In this document: one piece after another, positions 1-8,001 of the stretch
Layout: every line of letters begins with the position of its first letter
Numbering within the stretch: the first letter of the stretch is position 1
Assembly (NCBI GenBank): GCA_030428945.1
Contig: JAUIEC010000017.1
Span: forward strand, 1 to 64,000
DNA from: Phycisphaerae bacterium
GTDB lineage: Bacteria; Planctomycetota; Phycisphaerae; UBA1845; Fen-1342
Direction of reading: 5' to 3'
Length of the DNA stretch: 64,000 bases
Program-made: the position numbers and the translations under genes
Notes under the pieces: generated by a model
Told to the model about the DNA's origin: nothing
Databases searched by the model: none
What the model saw: the letters and a program-made list of their open reading frames with translations, nothing else

Positions 1-110
1 CACCGCACTCTCGAAACACCCACTTGGGCAGGCCCACCGGGCCGCGCTCGGATAGAAGAATGGGATCTTGCGAGCAGAACCCGCTTGACAGGCAGCGGGC
101 GTTCATAGAA

Positions 111-186
111 GGGTGCGTCATCGACGCGGCAGCCCGCGCTGACATCCGACGCGGAAGCCCCAGGCGTCGATGCCGCACCGCTTGGC
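111..186 (+). repeat. Dispersed palindromic element A, copy 1
   Basis: A roughly 76-bp element beginning GGGTGCGTCATCGACGCGG and ending GGCGTCGATGCCGCACCG. The two ends are imperfect reverse complements of each other, so the element can form a hairpin. Four more full copies with the same ends lie at 31764-31844, 43952-44030, 53325-53405 and 57731-57809, always outside genes. The rest of positions 1-211 shows no gene I can support. Confidence 0.85.
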
Positions 187-211
187 AGCCGCAGCGACCG
201 GGTGGATCCGG

Positions 212-514
212 CTAATCGCCGAGCAGGTCGCGCATCTCGCCAACCGTCTTCAGGTCGCCCTGCGCGGCCGCCACTTCGATGCCGCGGGTGAGCACATCAC
301 GGGCGGACTCGGCCTGGCCGTCGGCCTGGTAGGCGCGGGCCTGGTGGTAGTAGGCGGCCGAGTAGTTCGGATCACATTCAATCGCCTGCCCGAAGGCGTC
401 GGCCGCTTCCTGCCAGCGCTCCAGGTTCAGCAGTTCCAGCGCCAGACCGTAGTGGCTGAGCGGGTCGGCCGGGTCGACCAGGACCAGCTTGCGGAGTTGT
501 TCGAGGCGGCTCAC
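212..514 (-). CDS. Small TPR protein
   Basis: A 100-residue protein consisting almost only of tetratricopeptide-type helices. About residues 20-52 give a clear TPR pattern (YGLALELLNLERWQEAADAF, then a second helix pair ending in YYHQARAYQADGQAESA). It probably mediates protein contacts; no catalytic motif is visible. The GTG start overlaps the stop codon of the upstream SPOR-like gene as GTGA, a translational-coupling arrangement, so the two products probably work together. A longer upstream start in the same frame was rejected because it would lie inside the neighbour. Confidence 0.75.
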   Translation of the reverse strand: MSRLEQLRKLVLVDPADPLSHYGLALELLNLERWQEAADAFGQAIECDPNYSAAYYHQARAYQADGQAESARDVLTRGIEVAAAQGDLKTVGEMRDLLGD

Positions 515-1308
515 TTGCCGGCGACCTGGCTGGCGGCCGCACCGGAGAAGTCGTAGCCGCCCTTCAGGTGATAGCCCTTGCCGAGTTGCTTGATGCGCGC
601 GATCAGCCGGTCCGCCCGCTGCCGCTCGCGTTTGCCGGCCCGCGTGTCGTCCTGGCGAATCAGGAACGGCTCGCTGGCGAGCAGGCGGATGTCCTTGCCC
701 ATCAGGATCGTGCACGGCACCCCGTTCTCGATCAGGTACAGGGCCGCGTCGTTGGCGGCCTGCTCTTTGCTGATCGGAAAATACTGCACGACGATGTAGT
801 GATAGCCGCGCCGCAGTTCGACCTCGGCGGGCGCGGGCGGCGGCGGAACCGCGGCCGGCTGCGCGTCGCCGGCGAGCATCGTGCCGGCCGGAGCGCCGCC
901 ATCGAGGATCGGTGTGGTCGGGACCTGCGTCTGGCTCGGCGTCATGAAGCGCTGCGCCAGCGCGAAGGTGATGAACAGCAGAATCACGCCGCCAGCGCCG
1001 ACCAGCACCCAGAACTGCAGCCGGTTGCCGGGCTCCTGGTGGCTGCCGATCGGCACGCCGTCCGGACCGCTCTTGATCGGACCCGACGCCAGCGGCGACG
1101 GTCGGGCGGTCTCAGCCTCGGCGACCGGAGCGGGCGGATCGGGCTCGGGCTGAACTGGCGGAGGGGCCGGCCTGGGCGGCGGGGCGGGCGCCGGACGCGG
1201 TGAAGTCCGGGCCGGCGGCGGTTCGGGGGGCGTGGGGCGCTTGCTCGGCCCGGATTTGCCCTGGCGCTTGGCTACTTCGTACAGAATCGGCCGGTTCTTG
1301 CGTGCCAC
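511..1308 (-). CDS. Proline-rich single-pass membrane protein with SPOR-like C-terminal domain
   Basis: A 265-residue protein. Residues 1-95 are Lys/Arg-rich and then strongly proline-rich and probably disordered. One membrane segment follows (FWVLVGAGGVILLFITFAL), then a linker and a C-terminal alpha/beta domain starting near GYHYIVVQYFP, with the spacing of a SPOR-type peptidoglycan-binding domain. That identification is by pattern only. The start is a GTG preceded eight bases upstream by AGGGGAG; the frame is open further upstream but has no such site. It is coupled to the downstream TPR gene. An envelope or division-site role is inferred from topology. Confidence 0.7.
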   Translation of the reverse strand: MARKNRPILYEVAKRQGKSGPSKRPTPPEPPPARTSPRPAPAPPPRPAPPPVQPEPDPPAPVAEAETARPSPLASGPIKSGPDGVPIGSHQEPGNRLQFWVLVGAGGVILLFITFALAQRFMTPSQTQVPTTPILDGGAPAGTMLAGDAQPAAVPPPPAPAEVELRRGYHYIVVQYFPISKEQAANDAALYLIENGVPCTILMGKDIRLLASEPFLIRQDDTRAGKRERQRADRLIARIKQLGKGYHLKGGYDFSGAAASQVAGK

Positions 1309-1499
1309 CCGTGAGACTCCCCTGCTGCCGCTCCCGGAAATGAGGCGGCAACGTTCGATTCTAGGCCTTTTTCCGGATCGCTCAAGGCTTTCTCCCGCCC
1401 GGCGGCGGGAAGCCACAAACGGACGGGGGAACGGGCTAAACTAAGGTATGGCCGCCTCGCGAGGTGGGCGGCCGGCCTGTCGCCGGGAGCCCAGACCGC

Positions 1500-1889
1500 A
1501 TGCACCCGATTCCGGGAGTCGATCAGACCGCCGGCCACACGTTCGTGGTCACGCAGTCGATGTGTCCGCACTTCGAAGAGCGCCTGGTCCACCCGGTCTG
1601 CGCGACGTGGACGCTGGTGCACCAGATGGAATACGCCGGTCGCCTGGTGATCGTGCCGGTCCTGGAGGCCGACGAGGAGGCGGTCGGGGCCCGTTTCGCG
1701 ATCACGCACCGCAGCCCGGCCACGATCGGCAGCGCGGTCGAGGTGACCGCGCGGGTCCTGTCGGCCACGCGGAGACGGCTGACCTGCGACGTCCGCGCCC
1801 ACGTCGGGCCGCGCCTGGTGGCGGAGGCCGAATTCGTGCAGATCTCGATGCCGAAGCCCGAACTGGCGGCCCGCTTCGACGTGACGTAG
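1500..1889 (+). CDS. Thioesterase, hot-dog fold, FlK-like
   Basis: A 129-residue protein whose layout matches single-domain hot-dog thioesterases related to fluoroacetyl-CoA thioesterase: a short N-terminal strand, a long helix region around VHPVCATWTLVHQME, and the antiparallel sheet. Members hydrolyse small acyl-CoA thioesters; the substrate here cannot be read from sequence. I chose the ATG at 1500, with a GGGAG about 10 bases upstream, over the in-frame start at 1464. A perfect 8-bp inverted repeat (CACTGCGA/TCGCAGTG, 1941-1959) follows and may mark the transcript end, though it has no T-tract. Neighbours are unrelated. Confidence 0.7.
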   Translation: MHPIPGVDQTAGHTFVVTQSMCPHFEERLVHPVCATWTLVHQMEYAGRLVIVPVLEADEEAVGARFAITHRSPATIGSAVEVTARVLSATRRRLTCDVRAHVGPRLVAEAEFVQISMPKPELAARFDVT

Positions 1890-2002
1890 TCGGCGGGTGC
1901 GCGAGGGTGACGGGCGTCTGATCAACCCGCGTGGAGAAGTCACTGCGAGGATCGCAGTGGCATACGACGGGGCGTCCGGGTCTGCCCCGTTCTCAATCAC
2001 AT

Positions 2003-2131
2003 GCAGTCCCCCACCCTTCCACTCGCTGCGCTCGTTCAAGGATGGGGCACCCGGGGTCGTCCCGTTCCCGATTGCGGCCTGCCCCCTCTGTTCCGCTCGC
2101 TGCGCTCGTTCAAGGATGGGGCACCCGGGGC
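2003..2131 (-). repeat. Two copies of dispersed palindromic element B
   Basis: Two successive copies (about 2003-2054 and 2083-2131) of an element that on the minus strand reads GGGTGCCCCA, then an AACGAGCGCAGCGAG core, then a GGAAGGGTGGGGGACTGC-like end. The outer CCCACCCTT/AAGGGTGGG arms pair. The second copy is degenerate at its GGG end. Related copies lie at 31581-31756, 44064-44121 and 57551-57730. Between 1890 and 2235 I see nothing else except the hairpin at 1941-1959 and the terminator at 2168-2203. Confidence 0.8.
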
Positions 2132-2167
2132 TCAGGTCCCACCAACGTCGGCATGCGGTACGCCAAC

Positions 2168-2203
2168 AAAAGAAGGCCGGGCTCCCCCTTTGGAAGCCCG
2201 GCC
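2168..2203 (-). terminator. Rho-independent terminator of the Tyr/Gly-rich protein gene
   Basis: On the minus strand an 11-bp stem (GGCCGGGCTTCC-type arms, 2175-2185 and 2193-2203, one mismatch) is followed by a T-rich run (TTCTTTT, complement of 2168-2174). It lies about 30 bp past the stop of the gene ending at 2236. Confidence 0.8.
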
Positions 2204-2235
2204 CCTGTCTGAGTCCGTGTTGGTCGCGGTCCGGT

Positions 2236-2598
2236 TTAGCGGCGGTAGTAGACGCCACCGCGATAGCTGCGGTAGTGCCGCGGGGCCGGGGCGCAACCGC
2301 GCGAATAGCCGTACGAGTACGTCCGCACCGGGGCGTAATAGCTGCTGCGGTAGTAGCTGTTGTACCGCGGGGCCGGGTAGACCACCGGTCGCGTCGGCGC
2401 GTAGTACGGGCGGGCGTAGCCGCGGGTGTAGACCGGCGTGCCGCAACTGCGGAAGGCGTTGCCGTAGTACGCATTGCCGGCGTAATAGCCGCCGTGGTAC
2501 CCGCTGCTGTAACCAACGTTTACGTGAAAGCCATCCGCCCAGGCGGTCGAGCTCAGCAGGGCCCCTGCCACCAGTGCGATCAGTGTGCGTGTCTTCAT
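2236..2598 (-). CDS. Small exported Tyr/Gly/Arg-rich protein
   Basis: A 120-residue protein. Residues 1-22 are a typical signal peptide (MKTRTLIALVAGALLSSTAWA). The mature part is dominated by Tyr, Gly, Ser, Pro and Arg, with repeats such as GYHGGYYAGNAYYGN and YNSYYRSSYY, and two cysteines (in RSCGTP and RGCAPA). Such low-complexity tyrosine-rich exported proteins occur in planctomycetes, but I do not recognise a named family. The ATG at 2598 was chosen because GGAGATG precedes it and the signal peptide begins there. It is monocistronic, with its own terminator. Function unknown; a structural envelope role is a guess. Confidence 0.75.
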   Translation of the reverse strand: MKTRTLIALVAGALLSSTAWADGFHVNVGYSSGYHGGYYAGNAYYGNAFRSCGTPVYTRGYARPYYAPTRPVVYPAPRYNSYYRSSYYAPVRTYSYGYSRGCAPAPRHYRSYRGGVYYRR

Positions 2599-2875
2599 CG
2601 GTGCATCTCCAAAAAACGTGCCTGGCCCGTCCCACTTCTTCATGAGTGTGGACCCTTCCCGATGTCCTGACGTTGGGCCCGATTGCATAATTCTACCCAG
2701 TTTCCGGGTGTCACCGCGGAGAACACCTCGCAATACGCCATAAGCCTTTAATTTTCCATGGATTACATCGACCCGCCCGCCGGCCGCCAGGTCCGGAAAT
2801 CTTTCGGAAAAGCCCGCCCGAACCGCCCGCCCGGACGGCCCCGCCTCACCTCGGCCGCTCTATCATGCCCAGACC

Positions 2876-4285
2876 ATGCGGACCACCGAGCGAGAACTGA
2901 CCTGGCCGGACGACCTGCCGGGGACGATCCGGGCGCTGCGGCGCGATCGGGACGAGCCGCTCGTCTGGCTCGACGACGCCCGGCGTCGCGATGATGCCGC
3001 CAGCCTGATCGCGTTCGCCCCGCTCGTCACGTTGCGGCAGGCCCGCGGAGCATCGGCCGAACTGTGCCGGGGAACGACGGTCCTCGATCGCGATCCGTCC
3101 GCCTGGCACCTGCTTCGCCGAGCGGCCGATGCCGGACCGCGGGCCGGGCACGCGGGACCGGTCGGACCGGGCTGGCTCGGGTACCTGGCCTTCGAACTGG
3201 CCGGACAGCTTGAGCGTCTGCCCGCGCAACCCGCCGACGCGCTCGACCTCCCGCTGATCCAGATCGGGTACTACGCCGATGTCGTCCTGCTGGATCATGC
3301 CGCCCGACGGGCCGTGCTGTCCTCGACGCCGCCCACGCCGTGGGACGCCGCCCGACGCAGGCCGGACGCCATCGCGGAGACCTGGAACCGGGCGGCCGAG
3401 GACCCGGCCGGGTGCGGCGGCCCGCCGCCACCGCCCCGCCTGTGCTGGGACTGGAACCGCGCGCAGTACCTGGCCGGCGTGCGGCGGGTGCTGGCGTACA
3501 TCGCGGCCGGCGACATCTACCAGGCGAACCTCGCCCAGCGGGCGACGCTGGAGGGACTGGGCCCGGCGCTCGAGAACTTCATCGCGATTCGCACCGCGAA
3601 CCCGGCCGAGTACGGCGCGTTGCTCGCCTGGGATGACTGCGCGGTGCTGTCGCACTCGCCGGAATTGTTCCTGTCGTGTGAAGCGGGGCGGGTGCTGACG
3701 CGGCCGATCAAGGGTACGCGGCGTCGCGGCCGGGACGAGGCGGAGGATGCGGCGCTGGTTGCGGACCTGCTGGCGTCGGAGAAGGAGGCGGCGGAACTGG
3801 CGATGATCGTGGATCTGCACCGCAACGACCTGGGCCGGGTGTGCCGGATCGGCAGCGTGCGGGTGGCGCATCCGCGGCGGGTGGAGCGGCATCCGTCGGT
3901 GATTCACACGGTGGCGGACGTGGTCGGTGAACTGGCGGACGGGCGCGACAGCCTGGACCTGCTGGCGGCGTGTTTTCCGGCCGGATCGATCAGCGGCGTG
4001 CCGAAGATCCGGGCGCTGGAGATCATCGCCGAGCTGGAGCCGGTTGCGCGGGGGGCGTACACGGGTGCGGTCCTGAACCTGACGTGCGGGGACGCCTTGC
4101 AGGCGAATGTGGCGATTCGTACGCTGCAGCAGCGCGGGGGGGACGGGGCGCTCTGGTTCGGGGGCGGGATCGTGATCGATTCCTCGCCGGAAGCGGAATT
4201 CGAAGAGACGTTCGCGAAGGCGGGTGGAATCCTGCGGGGTCTCGGGACGGGAAGCGGCGAGGGAGCGGGGTCGGGTGCGCCCTGA
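2876..4285 (+). CDS. pabB: Aminodeoxychorismate synthase component I
   Basis: A 469-residue chorismate-binding enzyme that converts chorismate, with ammonia, to 4-amino-4-deoxychorismate in p-aminobenzoate and folate synthesis. The N-terminal TrpE/PabB-like domain covers roughly residues 1-180 and the catalytic domain 190-455. The PIKGT motif at 277-281 has the lysine (K279) that distinguishes PabB from anthranilate synthase (PIAGT). Other family motifs are present: GDIYQANL, the Glu-rich SEKEAAELAMIVDLHRND near 301-318, and FPAGSISGVPK near 367-377. No glutamine amidotransferase partner (pabA) is in the window. It is first in a run with the PLP lyase, Nif3-family and foldase genes. Confidence 0.9.
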   Translation: MRTTERELTWPDDLPGTIRALRRDRDEPLVWLDDARRRDDAASLIAFAPLVTLRQARGASAELCRGTTVLDRDPSAWHLLRRAADAGPRAGHAGPVGPGWLGYLAFELAGQLERLPAQPADALDLPLIQIGYYADVVLLDHAARRAVLSSTPPTPWDAARRRPDAIAETWNRAAEDPAGCGGPPPPPRLCWDWNRAQYLAGVRRVLAYIAAGDIYQANLAQRATLEGLGPALENFIAIRTANPAEYGALLAWDDCAVLSHSPELFLSCEAGRVLTRPIKGTRRRGRDEAEDAALVADLLASEKEAAELAMIVDLHRNDLGRVCRIGSVRVAHPRRVERHPSVIHTVADVVGELADGRDSLDLLAACFPAGSISGVPKIRALEIIAELEPVARGAYTGAVLNLTCGDALQANVAIRTLQQRGGDGALWFGGGIVIDSSPEAEFEETFAKAGGILRGLGTGSGEGAGSGAP

Positions 4286-4407
4286 TGGCAGGCCGCCGAT
4301 GTGCGGGTGCGTTGAATTGTGCCTGCCGGATGCGACGGGCGTGCTGGCACGGGTACACTCCGCGAGGACACGGAACCCTGTTCCCCGCACTGCGATAGGA
4401 GTCGGTC

Positions 4408-5271
4408 TTGCGTGACTGGGTGAGTATGAACGGGCGTCTGATGCCGGGCGATCAGGCGCAGGTCAGCGTGTTTGATTCGGGCTTCATGCAGGGAATCGGG
4501 CTGTTCGAGACGCTGCGCAGCTACAACGGCGTGGTGTTCCGGCTGGACCATCACCTGAACCGGCTGATCCGGTCGGCCCGGCTGCTGGGCTGGAGTCTGC
4601 TGCCGGTGCTCGATGATCTGCGCGACAACGTCCGGCAGGTGGTTTCGGCCTGCGAGCAGGAAGCGACGCGGGTTCGCCTGACGGTCACGACCGGCAGCCT
4701 GCGGGCGGCCGCTTCGGACGAGCCGGAGTTGACGATCGTCGCCACCGCGGGCGGAGATCCGGCCTACCCGGCCGAGTGCTACCAGAAAGGCGTGACGGTC
4801 TGGGCGTCGCCGTACCGGCAGGGTGCCGGCGATCCGACCGTCGGGCACAAGACGACCAGCTACTTCGCGCGGCTGGCGTCGCTGCGCGAGGCGCACGCCC
4901 GCGGCGCGTTCGAGGCGCTGTGGTTCACGCACCAGAACCTGCTGGCCGAGGGAGCGATCACCAGCATCTTCGTGGCCCGCAACGGGCGGATCTTCACGCC
5001 GCCGCTGGACACGCCGGTGCTGCCGGGGATCACGCGTGCGACCGTGATCGAGATGGCCGACCGGGTGCGGATTCCGATCGAGGAAGCGGCCCTGACGATC
5101 GACGACCTGCTGGACGCGGACGAAGTCTTCCTGACCAACAGCCTGATGGAAATCGTGCCGGTCGTGCGGGTCGAGCGCCAGCCGATCGGGACCGAGAAGC
5201 CGGGCGATCTGACGCGGGCGCTGTACGAGCAGTACGGGGAACTGGTCGAACAGGAATGCGCCTATGCCTGA
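4408..5271 (+). CDS. pabC: Fold-type IV PLP enzyme, probable aminodeoxychorismate lyase
   Basis: A 287-residue class IV aminotransferase-fold protein. The N-terminal VSVFDSGFMQGIGLFETLR is characteristic of the IlvE/DAT/PabC superfamily. The PLP lysine is K148 in GHKTTSY, and the cofactor-binding Glu lies in LLAEGAITSIFV near residue 181. The family includes branched-chain and D-amino-acid transaminases as well as 4-amino-4-deoxychorismate lyase. Position directly after pabB makes the lyase most likely, completing p-aminobenzoate synthesis, but that rests on context. The start is TTG at 4408 because AGGAG lies six bases upstream; ATG at 4426 is the alternative. It overlaps the next gene by eight bases. 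Confidence 0.8.
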   Translation: MRDWVSMNGRLMPGDQAQVSVFDSGFMQGIGLFETLRSYNGVVFRLDHHLNRLIRSARLLGWSLLPVLDDLRDNVRQVVSACEQEATRVRLTVTTGSLRAAASDEPELTIVATAGGDPAYPAECYQKGVTVWASPYRQGAGDPTVGHKTTSYFARLASLREAHARGAFEALWFTHQNLLAEGAITSIFVARNGRIFTPPLDTPVLPGITRATVIEMADRVRIPIEEAALTIDDLLDADEVFLTNSLMEIVPVVRVERQPIGTEKPGDLTRALYEQYGELVEQECAYA

Positions 5272-6391
5272 CGTCGGTGAAGTGACGGCCGCGCTGGACG
5301 ACCTGGCGCCGTTCGCGGATGCGTGCGACTGGGACAACGTCGGGCTGCTGCTCGGCCGCAGGTCACAGCGGGCCCGCGACTGGCTGGTGGCGCTCGACCT
5401 GACCGACGCGGTCGCGGGCGAGGCCCTGGCCGGCAAGGTCGACGGCCTGATCCTGTATCACCCGCCGATCTTCCAGGGCATTCGCGGCCTGACCGCGGAC
5501 AGCCCGGGGCCGACCGGCCTGCTGCCGGACCTGGCGGCCGCGGGGATCGCGCTGCTGGCGACGCACACGGCGATGGACTGCGCGGTGGACGGCACGAACG
5601 ACGCGCTGCTGGACTGCTTCGACTGCGGCGGGCGCGAACCGCTGCGGCCGATCGTCGCGACCGAAGGCCGGTACAAGCTGGTCGTGTTCGTCCCGGCCGC
5701 GGAGGTCGCGGGCCTGCGGGCGGCGTTGTCGGCCGCGGGCGCCGGCGTGATCGGGCACTACGACGAGTGCAGTTTCGCGTTGTCCGGGCGTGGTTCGTTT
5801 CGCGGCGATGCCAGCACGAATCCCACCCGGGGGCGGCGGCAGGAGTTGGAGCAGGTCGACGAGATCCGCCTGGAGATGGTGTTGCCGGCGGGCTCGATCG
5901 GTCCGGTCGTGCGGACGCTGTACCGCTGCCACTCGTACGAGGAGCCGGCATTCGACCTGTACCCGCTGCACGCGGTCGCGGGTCGCGCCGCGGTCGGCCT
6001 GGGGCGACGGGCGACGCTGACGCGTCCGGCCCGGGGGACGGATCTGCTGCGGCAACTGGCGATGCGGGTGGACTGTTCGGTCGCGACGGTGGTCGGCACC
6101 CTGCGGCGGCGGTTCAGGCGGGTGGTGGCGGCGGCGGGCTCGTTCGGCGTCGACGATTTCCGCGACGCGGAGACGCTCTACCTGACGGGCGAGTTCAAGC
6201 ATCACGACGCGCTGCAACTGCTGCGGCGGGACGTGACGGCGGTTCACCTGGGGCACTACCAGAGCGAACGGCTGGTGCTCGACCGGCTCTGTCGGGGCGT
6301 GCGGAAGCGGGTCAAGGGCGTTCGGATTCGTGTCGCCCGTCGCTGTCGAGGGCCGTTCCAGGCGGCGGCCGGTTTTCTGGGGGACTCGTGA
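5264..6391 (+). CDS. Nif3-like dinuclear metal-centre protein
   Basis: A 375-residue member of the Nif3/YbgI/YqfO family, toroidal hexamers with a two-metal site and no firmly established general function. The N-terminal half carries DACDWDNVGLLLG, YHPPIF (normally HHPxIF) and ATHTAMDCAVDGTND. The C-terminal half has the FKHHDALQ and HLGHYQSE metal-ligand motifs. The middle insertion (about residues 130-240) is the PII-like CutA-type insert of the longer YqfO form. It overlaps pabC by eight bases and its stop shares one base with the next start (TGATG). The first histidine of the usual HH pair is a tyrosine. Confidence 0.85.
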   Translation: MPDVGEVTAALDDLAPFADACDWDNVGLLLGRRSQRARDWLVALDLTDAVAGEALAGKVDGLILYHPPIFQGIRGLTADSPGPTGLLPDLAAAGIALLATHTAMDCAVDGTNDALLDCFDCGGREPLRPIVATEGRYKLVVFVPAAEVAGLRAALSAAGAGVIGHYDECSFALSGRGSFRGDASTNPTRGRRQELEQVDEIRLEMVLPAGSIGPVVRTLYRCHSYEEPAFDLYPLHAVAGRAAVGLGRRATLTRPARGTDLLRQLAMRVDCSVATVVGTLRRRFRRVVAAAGSFGVDDFRDAETLYLTGEFKHHDALQLLRRDVTAVHLGHYQSERLVLDRLCRGVRKRVKGVRIRVARRCRGPFQAAAGFLGDS

Positions 6392-7329
6392 TGAACTGGA
6401 ATCGCATGCTGTGCCTGGTGGCGGTGGCGGTCGGCGCGGTCGGCGTGGGGCGGGCGGATGGTGACGCGCTGGTGATCGTCAACGGGCGCTCGATCAGTCG
6501 CGAGCGGGTGCACAAGCTGCTGATGGAGGCGTACGGGCTGGAGGTGATGCAGCAGGTGATCATCACCGAACTGGCCCGGCAGGCGACGCGGGAGGCGGGT
6601 CTGCGGGTGACGCCCGAGGATGTCCGGGCCGAGCGGCGTGACACGCTGGACCGGATCGCGGCCGACGCGGGGCTGGATCCCGAGGAATCGACCGACGAGA
6701 ACAAGGAGAAGGCGCTCGACGAGGTGCTGAAGCAGCGGCGGATCTCGATGACCGAGTTCCTGATCGGGATGGAGCGCAACGCCCATCTGCGGAAGCTGGT
6801 CGAGGCCACGTTCGAGGTGGACGAGGCGACGCTGCGTGAGGAGTTCGCCCGGACCTACGGCGAACGGGTGCGGGTGCGGCACATCCAGGTGAGCGTCAAG
6901 AACGCGGCCCGGCTGAACGAGGTCGTCACGCTGCTCGAGCAGGGAACGGACTTCGCCGAGGTGGCCCGGACGATGAGCGCGAACGTCGAGACGGCCCCGC
7001 GGGGCGGAGAACTGCCGGCCTTCGCGTTCACCGACCAGGGCTTCGACCCGCTGCTGCGCGAGGCGGCCTTCTCGCTGGAGATCAACGAGGTGTCGAACCC
7101 GGTCCGGACCGGGCAGTTCTATCACATCCTGCGACTGGAGGAGCGGATCCCGCCGGCCGCGGTCCGCTTCGAGGATGTCCGGCCGCAGGTCGAAGCCAGC
7201 CTGCGCGAGCGCGAAGTCCCCAAGCAGATGGGCAAGCTGGCCCAGCGACTGTTCAACGATGCGAACATCAGGGTGGTCGATCCGAAGATGCGCGGCCGCT
7301 ACAACGAGTTCCTCAAGGAAAACGAGTAG
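6391..7329 (+). CDS. Exported parvulin-type peptidyl-prolyl isomerase / foldase
   Basis: A 312-residue protein with a signal peptide (about residues 1-23, ending GVGRADG), a helical SurA/PrsA-like N-terminal domain, and a parvulin domain around residues 155-250. Parvulin motifs include VRVRHIQVSVKN and the RGGELPAFAF / FDPLLREAAFSLEINEVSNPVRT stretch. It should catalyse prolyl isomerisation or assist folding of proteins outside the cytoplasm. No lipobox is visible, so it is not an obvious PrsA lipoprotein. The start overlaps the upstream stop by one base. It is last in the pab operon and convergent with the gene ending at 7342, with only 12 bp between. Confidence 0.85.
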   Translation: MNWNRMLCLVAVAVGAVGVGRADGDALVIVNGRSISRERVHKLLMEAYGLEVMQQVIITELARQATREAGLRVTPEDVRAERRDTLDRIAADAGLDPEESTDENKEKALDEVLKQRRISMTEFLIGMERNAHLRKLVEATFEVDEATLREEFARTYGERVRVRHIQVSVKNAARLNEVVTLLEQGTDFAEVARTMSANVETAPRGGELPAFAFTDQGFDPLLREAAFSLEINEVSNPVRTGQFYHILRLEERIPPAAVRFEDVRPQVEASLREREVPKQMGKLAQRLFNDANIRVVDPKMRGRYNEFLKENE

Positions 7330-7341
7330 CGCGTCCGGCGG

Positions 7342-8001
7342 TCACGCGAGGTAGGCGTGCAGGGTCAACCGCTCCCCGCCGAGCCAGGACGTTTCGAGGA
7401 ACGCGTGCTCAAAGGCATCATCGACGAGCCTGGCGCCCGCCCGGCAGACCTCGACATACGGCGGAAACGGCAGCAGATCATTGTCGACGATGGCGCTGTC
7501 CACGGCGCACAACGCGTAGGCGATCAGCGGCCGGTCGGCAGCGGCGTCCCAGGGGAAGCAGACGACCGGATGCAGGCCGTAGCCGATTTCACGATCGCGC
7601 AGCGCTCCGATGTCGACCGGCGAGACGGTCACCAGTCGGCCGGTCAGGACATCCTCGACCCGCCCGGTGCACCGCGTGTTGAGCGCCGCCAGTTCCCTGG
7701 ATTGCGGATCGGCGCCGTAGCGTGCGATCACCTCCGGCGGCATCCGATAGTTGAAGACCCGTCGGGCCCCGTAGGCGAGGACCGGCGGATGTCCCTCGGG
7801 GGGCGTGTCGCGGATCGTGCGCCGGGCGGATTCCGGGTTGAGCAGGCTTCCGAAGCCGAGCAGTCGCAGCGGCTGGCCGGAGGCAACCAGGCGGGCCTCC
7901 AGTTCCGTCCAGGGGTATTCGATCATCGCCAGGGGCAGCGCGTGGAGCGCTTCCTGCGCAGCGCCCGCGGTCGCAGCGACGCGCTCGTCGAGGTTGGTCA
8001 T
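7342..8001 (-). CDS. AIG2 / gamma-glutamylcyclotransferase-like protein coupled to the TIR-STAND gene
   Basis: A 219-residue protein. The motif LLGFGSLLNPES (residues 47-58) is the GGCT/AIG2 substrate-loop signature (usually YGSL), followed by the RRVFNYRMP region and a beta-barrel-like pattern. Family members cyclise gamma-glutamyl groups to 5-oxoproline or act on related gamma-glutamylamines; the catalytic acid should be a Glu that I cannot place without alignment. The ATG overlaps the stop of the TIR-STAND gene as ATGA, so translation is probably coupled. Residues 1-35 precede the core domain. I infer the product is an enzyme or modifier working with the TIR protein. Confidence 0.7.
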   Translation of the reverse strand: MTNLDERVAATAGAAQEALHALPLAMIEYPWTELEARLVASGQPLRLLGFGSLLNPESARRTIRDTPPEGHPPVLAYGARRVFNYRMPPEVIARYGADPQSRELAALNTRCTGRVEDVLTGRLVTVSPVDIGALRDREIGYGLHPVVCFPWDAAADRPLIAYALCAVDSAIVDNDLLPFPPYVEVCRAGARLVDDAFEHAFLETSWLGGERLTLHAYLA

